Origin: Candidatus Woesearchaeota archaeon
GTDB lineage: Archaea; Nanobdellota; Nanobdellia; Woesearchaeales; WJKL01
Assembly (NCBI GenBank): GCA_019322815.1
Contig: JAHWIB010000015.1
Location: 1 to 27,772 of the forward strand
DNA: 27,772 bases
Direction: 5' to 3'
Position 1 is the stretch's first letter; each line of letters begins with the position of its first letter. Under the pieces are notes generated by a model, which saw nothing but the letters and a program-made list of their open reading frames with translations, made no database searches and was not told where the DNA came from. Below, piece by piece: positions 1 to 7,004 of this stretch. A program made the translations under genes and the position numbers.

Positions 1-65
1 AGGCCACACTATTACTTTGTAACAAACACTTTTAATTCAGACTAAGTTATAATTCAAATACAATA

Positions 66-78
66 AAATATTTAAAAT
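66..78 (+). promoter_or_regulatory. TATA box of the GIDE-lemA operon
   Basis: An AATATTTAAAA-type archaeal TATA box lies about 21-33 nt before the ATG at 99. There is no Shine-Dalgarno site between them, so a nearly leaderless transcript is inferred. Confidence 0.45.
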
Positions 79-98
79 GAAAAAAATAATTTTAGATT

Positions 99-866
99 AT
101 GGCAGTTGATTTTAGAGTGTTTCTTTTTGGAGTATTTAGTCTAATATTTGGAGCTATCTTGTTTATAGCAGGATTTATATGGATGAAGCAGAAACAGACT
201 ATAGAGAATATCCCTACTTCTAAGATAAGGAGCATAGCAATGGGATTGGTTGAGATATTTGGAAATGTGATTCCAGGAAAAGGCAAAATTCTGAAAAGCC
301 CGTTATCAAATTCAGATTGTGTATACTATAATTACAAGATAGAAGAATATAGAAGATCAGGAAAGAGCAGCCATTGGGTTACAAGAAAGCATGGAAAAGA
401 GTCAGTTCCTTTTTACTTAAAAGACAGCACAGGGATAGTGCTTATTGATCCTAATCATGCAGAAGTTGATGTTAATCGTGATTTTATCTTTAAATCAGGT
501 TTAGGAAAAGATCCTCCTGAAACAGTCAAAAAATTCTTGCAAAAAAGCAATCTAAGATTTGAAGGTCTGCTTGGAATGAATAAAACAATGAGATATACAG
601 AATATTTTATAGCCCCAAATGATAAATTATACATTATTGGGACAGCAGATGACAATCCCTATGTTGAAGAAGCAACAGGCCAGTCTAATGTAGAGGATAT
701 AATGATACAAAAAGGAAAAAATAATCCATTTTATTATATTTCAGATAATCCAGAGAAGAAAGTTTTAAATAGATTCAGAAATAAAATGCTTTTAGGATTA
801 ATAGGAGGGCCGGCATTAAGTGTAATCGGCTTAATATTGGTTCTGTTATTCCTTGGATTATTTTAA
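99..866 (+). CDS. GIDE-domain (MULAN-like) membrane protein
   Basis: This 255-residue protein has a hydrophobic helix at each end (about residues 5-28 and 232-255). The soluble middle resembles the GIDE domain found in the eukaryotic MULAN ubiquitin ligase and in many prokaryotic membrane proteins. No RING finger or cysteine cluster is present, so ligase activity is not expected. The stretch SDCVYYNYKIEEYRR, the later VLIDPNHAEVDV strand and the D(K)LYIIGTA turn are typical of this domain. It is followed after 16 nt by LemA, a pairing common in bacteria and archaea; the pair probably acts at the membrane, but no biochemical role is established. The ATG at 99 is chosen because an upstream ATG at 77 runs into a stop after ten codons. 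Confidence 0.72.
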   Translation: MAVDFRVFLFGVFSLIFGAILFIAGFIWMKQKQTIENIPTSKIRSIAMGLVEIFGNVIPGKGKILKSPLSNSDCVYYNYKIEEYRRSGKSSHWVTRKHGKESVPFYLKDSTGIVLIDPNHAEVDVNRDFIFKSGLGKDPPETVKKFLQKSNLRFEGLLGMNKTMRYTEYFIAPNDKLYIIGTADDNPYVEEATGQSNVEDIMIQKGKNNPFYYISDNPEKKVLNRFRNKMLLGLIGGPALSVIGLILVLLFLGLF

Positions 867-882
867 TGGAGGTAACTAAAAA

Positions 883-1452
883 ATGGCAATCGGAGTTTTA
901 GCAATTATCGGATTGGTTGTATTGTTTGTTGTAGCAATTATTATAGGTTCTATTATCGCTATGTATAATGGGCTTATAAGGTTAAAAAACAATATTGAAA
1001 AAGCATGGGCAAACATTAATGTATTATTAAAACAGAGAGCAGATGAGTTGCCTAAACTGATAAATACAGTAAAAGGTTATATAAAGCATGAAAAAGAAAT
1101 TTTAACAGAGCTTACTAAGTCAAGAACTGCATTCTTGAATGCAAAAACTGTTCAGGAAAAAGCAAAAGCAGATAATATGATGTCTTCAGCATTAAAATCC
1201 CTGTTTGCTGTTGCTGAAAACTATCCTAATCTAAAGGCAAATGAAAACTTTTTGCAGCTGCAGACAAGAATAAGCGGCTTGGAAAATGAGCTTTCAGACA
1301 GAAGAGAGTTCTATAACGACAGTGTAAATACATATAATATTAGAATACAGTCATTTCCTCATATGTTTATGGCAAAGATGATGAATTACCAGCAAAAAGA
1401 GATGTTTAAAGTAACAGAAGCAGAGAAAAAAGATATAGAAGTTAAATTTTAG
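883..1452 (+). CDS. lemA: LemA family protein
   Basis: This 189-residue protein has one N-terminal membrane helix (about residues 3-27) followed by the helical LemA domain. The diagnostic YNGLIRLKNNIEKAWANI segment is followed by a long coiled helix containing ADELPKLINTVKGYIKHE, then ENYPNLKANENFLQLQ and FYNDSVNTYN. Length and topology (short outside N-terminus, cytoplasmic helical bundle) match the family. A strong Shine-Dalgarno, GGAGGT, lies between the stop of the preceding gene and the ATG at 883, so the two genes are co-transcribed. The function of LemA is not known; it usually travels with GIDE or TPM-domain membrane proteins. Confidence 0.9.
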   Translation: MAIGVLAIIGLVVLFVVAIIIGSIIAMYNGLIRLKNNIEKAWANINVLLKQRADELPKLINTVKGYIKHEKEILTELTKSRTAFLNAKTVQEKAKADNMMSSALKSLFAVAENYPNLKANENFLQLQTRISGLENELSDRREFYNDSVNTYNIRIQSFPHMFMAKMMNYQQKEMFKVTEAEKKDIEVKF

Positions 1453-1464
1453 TCTTTAACAATA

Positions 1465-1475
1465 AAATATTTAAA
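1465..1475 (+). promoter_or_regulatory. TATA box upstream of thyA
   Basis: An AAATATTTAAA box sits about 34-44 nt before the thyA ATG. A GGGGGT Shine-Dalgarno at about 1500-1505 directly precedes the start, so a short leader is likely here. Confidence 0.4.
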
Positions 1476-1508
1476 CATTAAATTTTTTATTTTTTATAAG
1501 GGGGTATT

Positions 1509-2375
1509 ATGAAGGCTTATCTAGATATTATTCAAAAGATATTGGACAAAGGAGTTATTAAAAAAAATAGGACAGGAATAGATACAATTGCTGTTCCAGG
1601 AGTTATGTTTGAACATAATATGGAAGAAGGATTTCCTTTACTAACAACAAAATCAGTTCCATTAAGATTAGTAGCTTCTGAATTAGAATTTTTTATTAAA
1701 GGTATTACAGACAAAACTTGGCTTCAAGAATGCAATAATCATATTTGGGATGAATGGTGTTCTCCAGACAAAGTTCCTTATGGACATGATGAAGAAACCA
1801 AGAAAAAAATGATGGAAGAAAGAGAGTTAGGCCCAATTTATGGGTGGCAGTGGAGAAATTTTGGAGCAAAATATCAAAGCTTTGACAAGCCCCCATCTGG
1901 AAATGGAGTTGATCAGTTAAAAAATGTTGTTGAAATGCTTAAGAAAAATCCAAATGACAGAAGAATGATAGTTTCTGCATGGAATCCAGTTGATTTTCAT
2001 AGAATGGCTCTGCCGCCATGTCATTATTCTTTTCAAGTTATTGTTATCCAGGATAAACTTAGTTTATTATGGAATCAAAGATCAATTGATTCTGCTTTAG
2101 GTTTGCCGTTTAATATTGCAAGTTATGCATTATTACTGCATTTATTGGCAAAAGAATCTGGATTTAAAGAAGGAAGATTAGTTGGCTTCTTGGGAGATAC
2201 TCATATTTATATAAATCATGTTGAAGGATTAAAAGAGCAGTTAACAAGAAAGCCTTTGCCTCTTCCTACTCTAAAAACTGAAAACTTTACTTCGATCTTT
2301 GACTGGAAATATACAGATTCAGTAGTTGAAAATTATGAACATCATCCAAGAATAAAATTTGAGATAGCAGTGTAA
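1509..2375 (+). CDS. thyA: Thymidylate synthase (ThyA type)
   Basis: The enzyme methylates dUMP to dTMP using 5,10-methylenetetrahydrofolate and releases dihydrofolate. At 288 residues it has the usual ThyA length. The N-terminal KNRTGIDT loop binds phosphate, GPIYGWQWRNFGA is the conserved family block, RRMIVSAWNP precedes the active-site PPCHYSFQV with its nucleophilic Cys, and GDTHIYINH closes the dUMP site. It is the classical folate-oxidising ThyA rather than the flavin-dependent ThyX, which makes a dihydrofolate reductase obligatory; that gene follows directly. A GGGGGT Shine-Dalgarno supports the start at 1509. It heads a cluster with folA, glyA and dut. Confidence 0.97.
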   Translation: MKAYLDIIQKILDKGVIKKNRTGIDTIAVPGVMFEHNMEEGFPLLTTKSVPLRLVASELEFFIKGITDKTWLQECNNHIWDEWCSPDKVPYGHDEETKKKMMEERELGPIYGWQWRNFGAKYQSFDKPPSGNGVDQLKNVVEMLKKNPNDRRMIVSAWNPVDFHRMALPPCHYSFQVIVIQDKLSLLWNQRSIDSALGLPFNIASYALLLHLLAKESGFKEGRLVGFLGDTHIYINHVEGLKEQLTRKPLPLPTLKTENFTSIFDWKYTDSVVENYEHHPRIKFEIAV

Positions 2376-2383
2376 AAAAACCA

Positions 2384-2454
2384 TGAAAATTCCTAAAATA
2401 AATAAAAAAAGTGTAAAATTTTCAGGGTGCCAAAAATCATCAGAGGTGATTTTT
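2384..2454 (+). promoter_or_regulatory. Double-hairpin leader before folA, with the ribosome binding site in a loop
   Basis: Two inverted repeats fill the gap between thyA and folA. The first pairs TGAAAATT (2384-2391) with AATTTTCA (2417-2424), and flanking CC and GG can extend it. The second pairs AAAAATCA (2432-2439) with TGATTTTT (2447-2454). The 7-nt loop of the second holds TCAGAGG, so the GAGGTG Shine-Dalgarno is partly in the loop and partly in the stem, a few nt before the ATG at 2459. This could adjust folA translation. No known riboswitch class was recognised. Confidence 0.35.
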
Positions 2455-2458
2455 TAGC

Positions 2459-2980
2459 ATGACAGATATAGTTGTTATCGTGGCTGTTGCAAAAAATAAT
2501 GCAATTGGAAAAGATAATGATATTCCATGGCATATCAGAGAAGACTTTGAGCATTTTAAGGAAAAAACATCAGGCTTTCCATGTATAATGGGAGACAAGA
2601 CCTATGAATCTCTGCCTGATAATTCAAAACCTCTTCCTAATAGAGAAAATATTGTTTTAACTTTTGATAAAGAATACAAACCTGAAGGAACTACTGTTTT
2701 CCATGACTTTAATGAAGCAATTGAATATGTAAAAGGAAAAAATATAGAAAAAGCTTTTATTATTGGAGGAGCGACAATATATAGATTAGGGATGAGGGTT
2801 GCAGATGTTTTTGAACTTACAAGCATAGATCATGATTATGATGCAGATACATTCTTTCCTGAAGTGAATTTTGATGAATGGGAATTAATCAATAGAGAAG
2901 ATAAAGAAGGGATGGATGTAAAAAATAAGATAAATGTTAAATTTTCTTTTTTAACATATAGGAGGAAGAAAAATGGATGA
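2459..2980 (+). CDS. folA: Dihydrofolate reductase
   Basis: The enzyme reduces dihydrofolate to tetrahydrofolate with NADPH and so regenerates the cofactor oxidised by ThyA. The 173-residue protein shows the DHFR landmarks in order: VAVAKNNAIGKDNDIPWH with the Trp of the substrate loop, the acidic residue in REDFEHFK, IMGDKTYESLP, PLPNRENIVLT, and the nucleotide-binding IIGGATIYRLGM. The terminal DADTFFPEV is also typical. A GAGGTG ribosome binding site inside a small hairpin precedes the ATG. The 3' end overlaps the start of glyA by 8 bp, which indicates translational coupling. Bacterial-type DHFR in an archaeon implies use of folate rather than only methanopterin-type cofactors. Confidence 0.96.
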   Translation: MTDIVVIVAVAKNNAIGKDNDIPWHIREDFEHFKEKTSGFPCIMGDKTYESLPDNSKPLPNRENIVLTFDKEYKPEGTTVFHDFNEAIEYVKGKNIEKAFIIGGATIYRLGMRVADVFELTSIDHDYDADTFFPEVNFDEWELINREDKEGMDVKNKINVKFSFLTYRRKKNG

Positions 2981-4274
2981 TTTAAACTCAGATCCAGAGG
3001 TTTTTTCCATAGTTCAGAATGAGCTTCAGAGACAGAAAGATGAATTTAATATGATCCCTTCTGAAAATTATTGCTCAAAAGCAGTCTTAGCAGCATGCGG
3101 CTCTGTTCTTAATAATAAATATGCAGAAGGATATCCTAAAAAAAGATATTATCAGGGAAATAAATTCATAGATGATGCAGAACAACTAGCAATTGACAGG
3201 GCTAAAAAATTATTTGGAGCAGAGCATGCAAATGTTCAGCCAGATTCTGGCAGTGTTGCTAATAATGCAGTTTATTTTGCTTTGCTTAATCCAGGAGATA
3301 AATTGATGGGCCTAAGATTAGACATGGGAGGTCATCTAACTCATGGTCATAAAGTAAGTGCAACAGCAAGATTCTATAGTCCAGTGCAGTATACTGTAGA
3401 CGAGAAAACAGGATTATTTGATATGGATGCGATTAAAAAGATGGCTGAAGCAGAAAATCCAAAAATAATTGTTTCAGGTGCAACAGCTTATCCAAGAACA
3501 ATTGATTTTAAAGCATTCCATGAGATTGCAGAAGCAGTTGGAGCTTATAGTTTTGCAGATATTTCACATATTGCAGGATTAGTTGTTGGCGGAGCTCATC
3601 CTTCACCATTGCCTTTTACAGATGTTGTTATGACAACAACTCATAAAACTTTGAGAGGACCAAGATCTGCTTTAATATTATCTAAAAAAGAAGATAGATT
3701 AGCTGATACAACTGGATTAGATGAGAAAAAAGCTTTGAAAGCAAAAGATATGGGTGGAAAAATAGATAGAGCTGTCTTTCCAGGACTGCAGGGAGGTCCT
3801 CACGAGCATATAATTGCAGCAAAAGCAGTCGCTTTTGGAGAAGCTTTGCAGCCTTCTTTCAAGGATTATGCGCATCAGATTGTTAAGAATGCAAAAGCTT
3901 TGGCTGAAAAATTGATGTCACAAGGAATTAAATTAGTTTCAGACGGAACAGATACACATTTGATGTTAATAGATTTAATTAACACAAAGTCTGTAGGTAA
4001 AATGGGTTTAGGAAAAGAAGGAGCAGTTGCTTTGGAAGAAGCAGGCATTATTACAAATGCAAATACAATTCCTTATGATCCTTCAACACCATTCAGGCCT
4101 TCTGGTATAAGACTTGGAACACCAATCTTAACTACTAGAGGAATGAAAGAATCTGAAATGCAGGAAGTTGGAGAATACATTGCTGAAGTTATAAACAATC
4201 TTTCAGATACTTCAGTAAGAGCTAGAGTTAAAGAAAAAGTTAAAGCACTTTGTGATCAATTTGCTTTTTATTAA
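2973..4274 (+). CDS. glyA: Serine hydroxymethyltransferase
   Basis: This PLP enzyme transfers the serine hydroxymethyl carbon to tetrahydrofolate, giving glycine and 5,10-methylenetetrahydrofolate, the one-carbon donor of ThyA. At 433 residues it has normal length. Visible landmarks are IPSENYCS and NKYAEGYPKKRYYQGN near the N-terminus, NVQPDSGSVANNAVY, HLTHGHKVS, FADISHIAGL, and the PLP-lysine motif TTTHKTLRGPR. The C-terminal part keeps SGIRLGTPILTTRG. A GGAGG Shine-Dalgarno about eight nt before the ATG lies inside the end of folA; the two genes overlap by 8 bp and dut follows 15 nt later. The gene order puts the whole thymidylate cycle under one transcript. Confidence 0.97.
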   Translation: MDDLNSDPEVFSIVQNELQRQKDEFNMIPSENYCSKAVLAACGSVLNNKYAEGYPKKRYYQGNKFIDDAEQLAIDRAKKLFGAEHANVQPDSGSVANNAVYFALLNPGDKLMGLRLDMGGHLTHGHKVSATARFYSPVQYTVDEKTGLFDMDAIKKMAEAENPKIIVSGATAYPRTIDFKAFHEIAEAVGAYSFADISHIAGLVVGGAHPSPLPFTDVVMTTTHKTLRGPRSALILSKKEDRLADTTGLDEKKALKAKDMGGKIDRAVFPGLQGGPHEHIIAAKAVAFGEALQPSFKDYAHQIVKNAKALAEKLMSQGIKLVSDGTDTHLMLIDLINTKSVGKMGLGKEGAVALEEAGIITNANTIPYDPSTPFRPSGIRLGTPILTTRGMKESEMQEVGEYIAEVINNLSDTSVRARVKEKVKALCDQFAFY

Positions 4275-4289
4275 ATGGAGGTTATAGAA

Positions 4290-4721
4290 ATGAAAATACA
4301 GATGCAAAGAGAAGATAAGGAAGTAACTCTTCCAAATTATGCACATCCAGGAGATGCTGGATTAGATTTATACTCTGCTGAAAGCTTAGTATTAAAGCCA
4401 GGAGAGAGAAAAGTTGTTTCAACAGGTGTTAAAATGTCAATGCCTCATGGTTATGAGGCTCAGATCAGGCCAAAATCAGGATTAGCAGCTAAGCATGGCA
4501 TAAGTGTTGTAAATACACCAGGAACAATCGATGCTGGTTATCGGGGAGTAGTTGGAGTTATTTTGATAAATCACGGACAAGAAGATTTTACAGTTGAAAA
4601 AAACTCTAAGATTGCCCAGATGGTAATAAATAAAGTTGAAGAAGCAGATATTGAAGAAGTTGATTCTTTAGATGACACATCTAGAGGAGAAGGGGGTTTT
4701 GGTTCAACAGGAAAAAATTAA
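4290..4721 (+). CDS. dut: dUTP diphosphatase (trimeric dUTPase)
   Basis: The enzyme hydrolyses dUTP to dUMP and pyrophosphate, supplying the ThyA substrate and keeping uracil out of DNA. The 143-residue protein shows the five trimeric dUTPase motifs: HPGDAGLDLYSAE, RPKSGLAAKHGI, NTPGTIDAGYRGVVGVILIN, KIAQMVI, and the C-terminal Gly-rich RGEGGFGSTG arm. An earlier in-frame ATG exists at 4275, but it is part of the GGAGG ribosome binding site (4277-4281) itself, so the start is placed at 4290 with a seven-nt spacing. The last 4 bp overlap the convergent tmk gene. Confidence 0.95.
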   Translation: MKIQMQREDKEVTLPNYAHPGDAGLDLYSAESLVLKPGERKVVSTGVKMSMPHGYEAQIRPKSGLAAKHGISVVNTPGTIDAGYRGVVGVILINHGQEDFTVEKNSKIAQMVINKVEEADIEEVDSLDDTSRGEGGFGSTGKN

Positions 4722-4729
4722 ATTTTTTC
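4711..4729. terminator. Bidirectional AT hairpin between dut and tmk
   Basis: GAAAAAATT and AATTTTTTC form a 9-bp perfect palindrome with one central base, followed by T-rich sequence on both strands. It covers the overlapping stop codons of the convergent dut and tmk genes. Archaeal termination mainly needs a T-tract, which this supplies in both directions. Confidence 0.4.
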
Positions 4730-5392
4730 TTTTACTCTTTCTAATATCTCTTCAGAAATATCTTCTATTTCTCTTAATTCATTGTCAGGAGCACAATCAA
4801 TTACTAGCCAGTTGAATTTATCTGCACAATATCTATATGCTTCTGCAGCATTTTTTAGATGATTAATATCTGCTTCATGAATATCTCTCTTTTTTCCATT
4901 AACATATTCTCTATGGCCTTTTTTATCAACTAGTTTTTGTCCAATTTCAGGAGGCATGAATAATAATATTGTTGCATCTGGCTTTGGAATCTTGAAAATA
5001 TTAAATTCTAGATTATCTAACCATTTTAGATATTTGTCTCTTTCTTCATTATCTTTTATCTTCCCAGCCTGATGCCCCATATTAGCAGATGTATATCTGT
5101 TTGCAATCACTATCTTGCCTTCATCTAACCATTTTTTAATTTTAAAAGAAGCATCATATCTGTCACAAGCAAAGAAAATAGATGCTCTATACGGCCCAAC
5201 TTCCTCTGCTGTTCCGTACTTTCCATTCAAATATTCTTCAACCAATCCTGCAGATTTATTCCCATACTGAGGAAACTCAATTGTCTCAACATCTTTTCCT
5301 TCTTTTTTCAGGTTCTCAACTAACTTCTTAGTCTGAACAGTCTTTCCAGAACCATCTGTCCCTTCAATAACAATAAAAACACCCTTTCCCAT
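4718..5392 (-). CDS. tmk: Thymidylate kinase
   Basis: This kinase phosphorylates dTMP to dTDP, the next step after ThyA. The 224-residue protein starts with an archaeal-type P-loop, IEGTDGSGKT (about residues 9-18). FPQYGNKSAGLVEEYL follows as the substrate-binding block, then FFACDRYDAS and the catalytic arginine segment ANRYTSANMGHQ. The later KPDATILLFMPPE strand matches the family, and length is normal. It is convergent to dut, with a 4-bp overlap of stop codons. A TATA box at 5414-5423 lies 22-31 nt before the ATG, so a leaderless transcript is likely. Although it is on the other strand, it completes the dUTP-to-dTDP route encoded next to it. Confidence 0.94.
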   Translation of the reverse strand: MGKGVFIVIEGTDGSGKTVQTKKLVENLKKEGKDVETIEFPQYGNKSAGLVEEYLNGKYGTAEEVGPYRASIFFACDRYDASFKIKKWLDEGKIVIANRYTSANMGHQAGKIKDNEERDKYLKWLDNLEFNIFKIPKPDATILLFMPPEIGQKLVDKKGHREYVNGKKRDIHEADINHLKNAAEAYRYCADKFNWLVIDCAPDNELREIEDISEEILERVKEKI

Positions 5393-5413
5393 AATATTTT
5401 TGAGAAATAACTG

Positions 5414-5423
5414 ATATTTAAAT
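5414..5423 (-). promoter_or_regulatory. TATA box of tmk
   Basis: The sequence ATTTAAATAT (read on the minus strand) ends 22 nt before the tmk ATG. No Shine-Dalgarno lies between, consistent with leaderless initiation. Confidence 0.45.
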
Positions 5424-5442
5424 TGTTTGGTGATTAAAACTA

Positions 5443-5670
5443 TTATTTTTCACAAACTCTTTGACATTCTTCTAAAGAATCAAATGGTGCCTTAATAGAA
5501 CATCCACTAACACCTTGCTCAATGCATTTTCCTTGAGAAGAATTATATTCATATCCAATAAAAAATGCTTCACATATTCCTTCTCCTTTAACCTTCTGTT
5601 TACAAGGATCTACACATCCAGAAATTAATAATAAAGAAATAATCAATAAAATAAAGATTAGTTTTTTCAT
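5443..5670 (-). CDS. Small lipoprotein with Kunitz/BPTI-like cysteine pattern
   Basis: This 75-residue protein begins with a lipoprotein-type signal (MKK, hydrophobic run, LISGC lipobox with Cys19). The mature part has six further cysteines at about 23, 33, 49, 57, 69 and 73. The gaps of 15, 7, 11 and 3 residues after the second cysteine match bovine trypsin inhibitor (15, 7, 12, 3) closely. Other Kunitz landmarks are also present: G-x-C before an aromatic pair, YEYN where BPTI has YFYN, GC at the fourth cysteine, and PFDSLEEC where BPTI has NFKSAEDC. The P1 position would be Glu. I infer a surface-anchored Kunitz-like domain; inhibitory activity is unproven. The ATG at 5670 is preferred over a TTG nine nt upstream. 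Confidence 0.6.
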   Translation of the reverse strand: MKKLIFILLIISLLLISGCVDPCKQKVKGEGICEAFFIGYEYNSSQGKCIEQGVSGCSIKAPFDSLEECQRVCEK

Positions 5671-5692
5671 ATAAATCAAAATAATGTTTAAT

Positions 5693-5702
5693 TATTTAAA
5701 TA
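5693..5702 (-). promoter_or_regulatory. TATA box of the Kunitz-like lipoprotein gene
   Basis: The palindromic TATTTAAATA begins 23 nt upstream of the minus-strand ATG at 5670. It is separate from the folC TATA box 20 bp further on, so this is a divergent promoter region. Confidence 0.4.
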
Positions 5703-5720
5703 TTTCTAGACTTCAAAAAC

Positions 5721-5730
5721 CTTTATAAAC
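5721..5730 (+). promoter_or_regulatory. TATA box of folC
   Basis: CTTTATAAAC lies 22-31 nt before the folC ATG with no Shine-Dalgarno in between. This is a textbook archaeal leaderless promoter. Confidence 0.5.
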
Positions 5731-5751
5731 CTTAAACTTACACTTCTTTAA

Positions 5752-6888
5752 ATGCAATTAACCAAACTATCAAATAAATCTTTGAATCAGATCTTCTCAA
5801 TTGAGAGAAAGAAAAAGAAATTCAATCTAAACAAGCTAAATAAATTCTTAGATAAAATAGATCATCCAGAAAAAGATCTAAAAGTAATTCATGTTGCTGG
5901 AACTAATGGAAAAGGATCTGTTTGCGCAATGATAAATTCAGTTCTCCAAGAAGCAGGATATAAAGTTGGAATGTTTACTTCTCCTCATTTAATCAAAATC
6001 AATGAAAGATTTAGAATAAACAATAAATTAATCAGTGATAAAAAACTATCAAGATTAACTAAAAAAATAAATCAATTACAAAAACAAGTAAAGATTGACT
6101 TAAGCTTCTTTGAAACTTTAACAGTTATTGCTTATCTATACTTTAAAGAAAAGAATCCAGATTATGTTATCTTAGAAACAGGATTAGGAGGAAGATTAGA
6201 TGCAACTAACACGTGCAATCCAGTTTGGACAATAATAACAAATGTTTCATTAGAACATACAGAAGTTTTAGGCAATACAATAACTAAAATTACAAAAGAA
6301 AAAGCAGGAATCATAAAAAATAATGTTCCAGTTATAACAAATGCAGATAAACAAGCATTAAAAATAATAAAACAAATTGCAAAAAAACACAATTCAAAAA
6401 TAATCAAATCAAAAAACAATGTAAAAACAAATCTAAAAGGAATTTTTCAATTAGAAAATGCAAAAACAGCATCAACTGTATTAAAACAACTAAAAATAAA
6501 ACAAAAATATATCAAAAAAGGATTAAATAAAGTAATCTGGCCAGGAAGATTAGAAAAAAAACAAGGAATTCTCTTAGATGGTGCTCATAATCCAGCTGGA
6601 ATTAAAGCATTGATGAAATCAATTAACAATAACTTAACAATAATCTTTGGTGCAATGCAAGACAAAAACATAAAAGAGATGGCAAAATTCCTAAAATACA
6701 AAAAAATAATCTTAACAAAAGCAAATATAGCAAAAACATTAGAGCCAAATAAAATAAGACAATATTTCAAAGAACCAATTATAACAACTAATCTTAAACA
6801 AGCAATCAAAGAAGCAAAAAAACATAAAAATCCAATCTTAATAACAGGTTCTATTTACTTGGTAGGAGAAGCTTATTCTTTATTATAG
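5752..6888 (+). CDS. folC: Folylpolyglutamate / dihydrofolate synthase (FolC)
   Basis: This ATP-dependent ligase adds glutamate to (dihydro)pteroate or folate, retaining the cofactor in the cell and raising its affinity for folate enzymes. It shows the Mur-ligase-like P-loop VIHVAGTNGKGSV at about residues 44-56. TSPHLIKINERF follows, then the lid segment LETGLGGRLDATN, TNVSLEHTEVLG and KAGIIK. The C-terminal domain begins near LLDGAHNPAG. At 378 residues it is somewhat shorter than bacterial FolC (about 420), mainly in the C-terminal domain. It lies close to thyA, folA and glyA, consistent with one folate system. No pterin or pABA biosynthesis genes are visible here, so folate may be salvaged. 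A TATA box 22 nt upstream suggests leaderless expression. Confidence 0.92.
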   Translation: MQLTKLSNKSLNQIFSIERKKKKFNLNKLNKFLDKIDHPEKDLKVIHVAGTNGKGSVCAMINSVLQEAGYKVGMFTSPHLIKINERFRINNKLISDKKLSRLTKKINQLQKQVKIDLSFFETLTVIAYLYFKEKNPDYVILETGLGGRLDATNTCNPVWTIITNVSLEHTEVLGNTITKITKEKAGIIKNNVPVITNADKQALKIIKQIAKKHNSKIIKSKNNVKTNLKGIFQLENAKTASTVLKQLKIKQKYIKKGLNKVIWPGRLEKKQGILLDGAHNPAGIKALMKSINNNLTIIFGAMQDKNIKEMAKFLKYKKIILTKANIAKTLEPNKIRQYFKEPIITTNLKQAIKEAKKHKNPILITGSIYLVGEAYSLL

Positions 6889-6913
6889 TCTCATAATGGT
6901 GACGAAAAAGAAA

Positions 6914-6925
6914 TATTTATAAATA
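6914..6925 (+). promoter_or_regulatory. TATA box of the large secreted protein gene
   Basis: TATTTATAAATA is about 80 nt before the start codon, so a leader of roughly 55-60 nt is predicted. The leader ends with a GGGGTG Shine-Dalgarno at 6989-6994. Confidence 0.45.
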
Positions 6926-7004
6926 CAAAAAAATTATATATTAAAAACAGTGAAGACTTCGCAGTAATTCTTAAAAATTTTTAAAAATGGGGTGTTAATC
7001 TAAA

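Noticed and set aside
4275..4289. Upstream ATG for dut
   Set aside because: That ATG forms part of the GGAGG ribosome binding site for the ATG at 4290, and the conserved domain begins after the later start.
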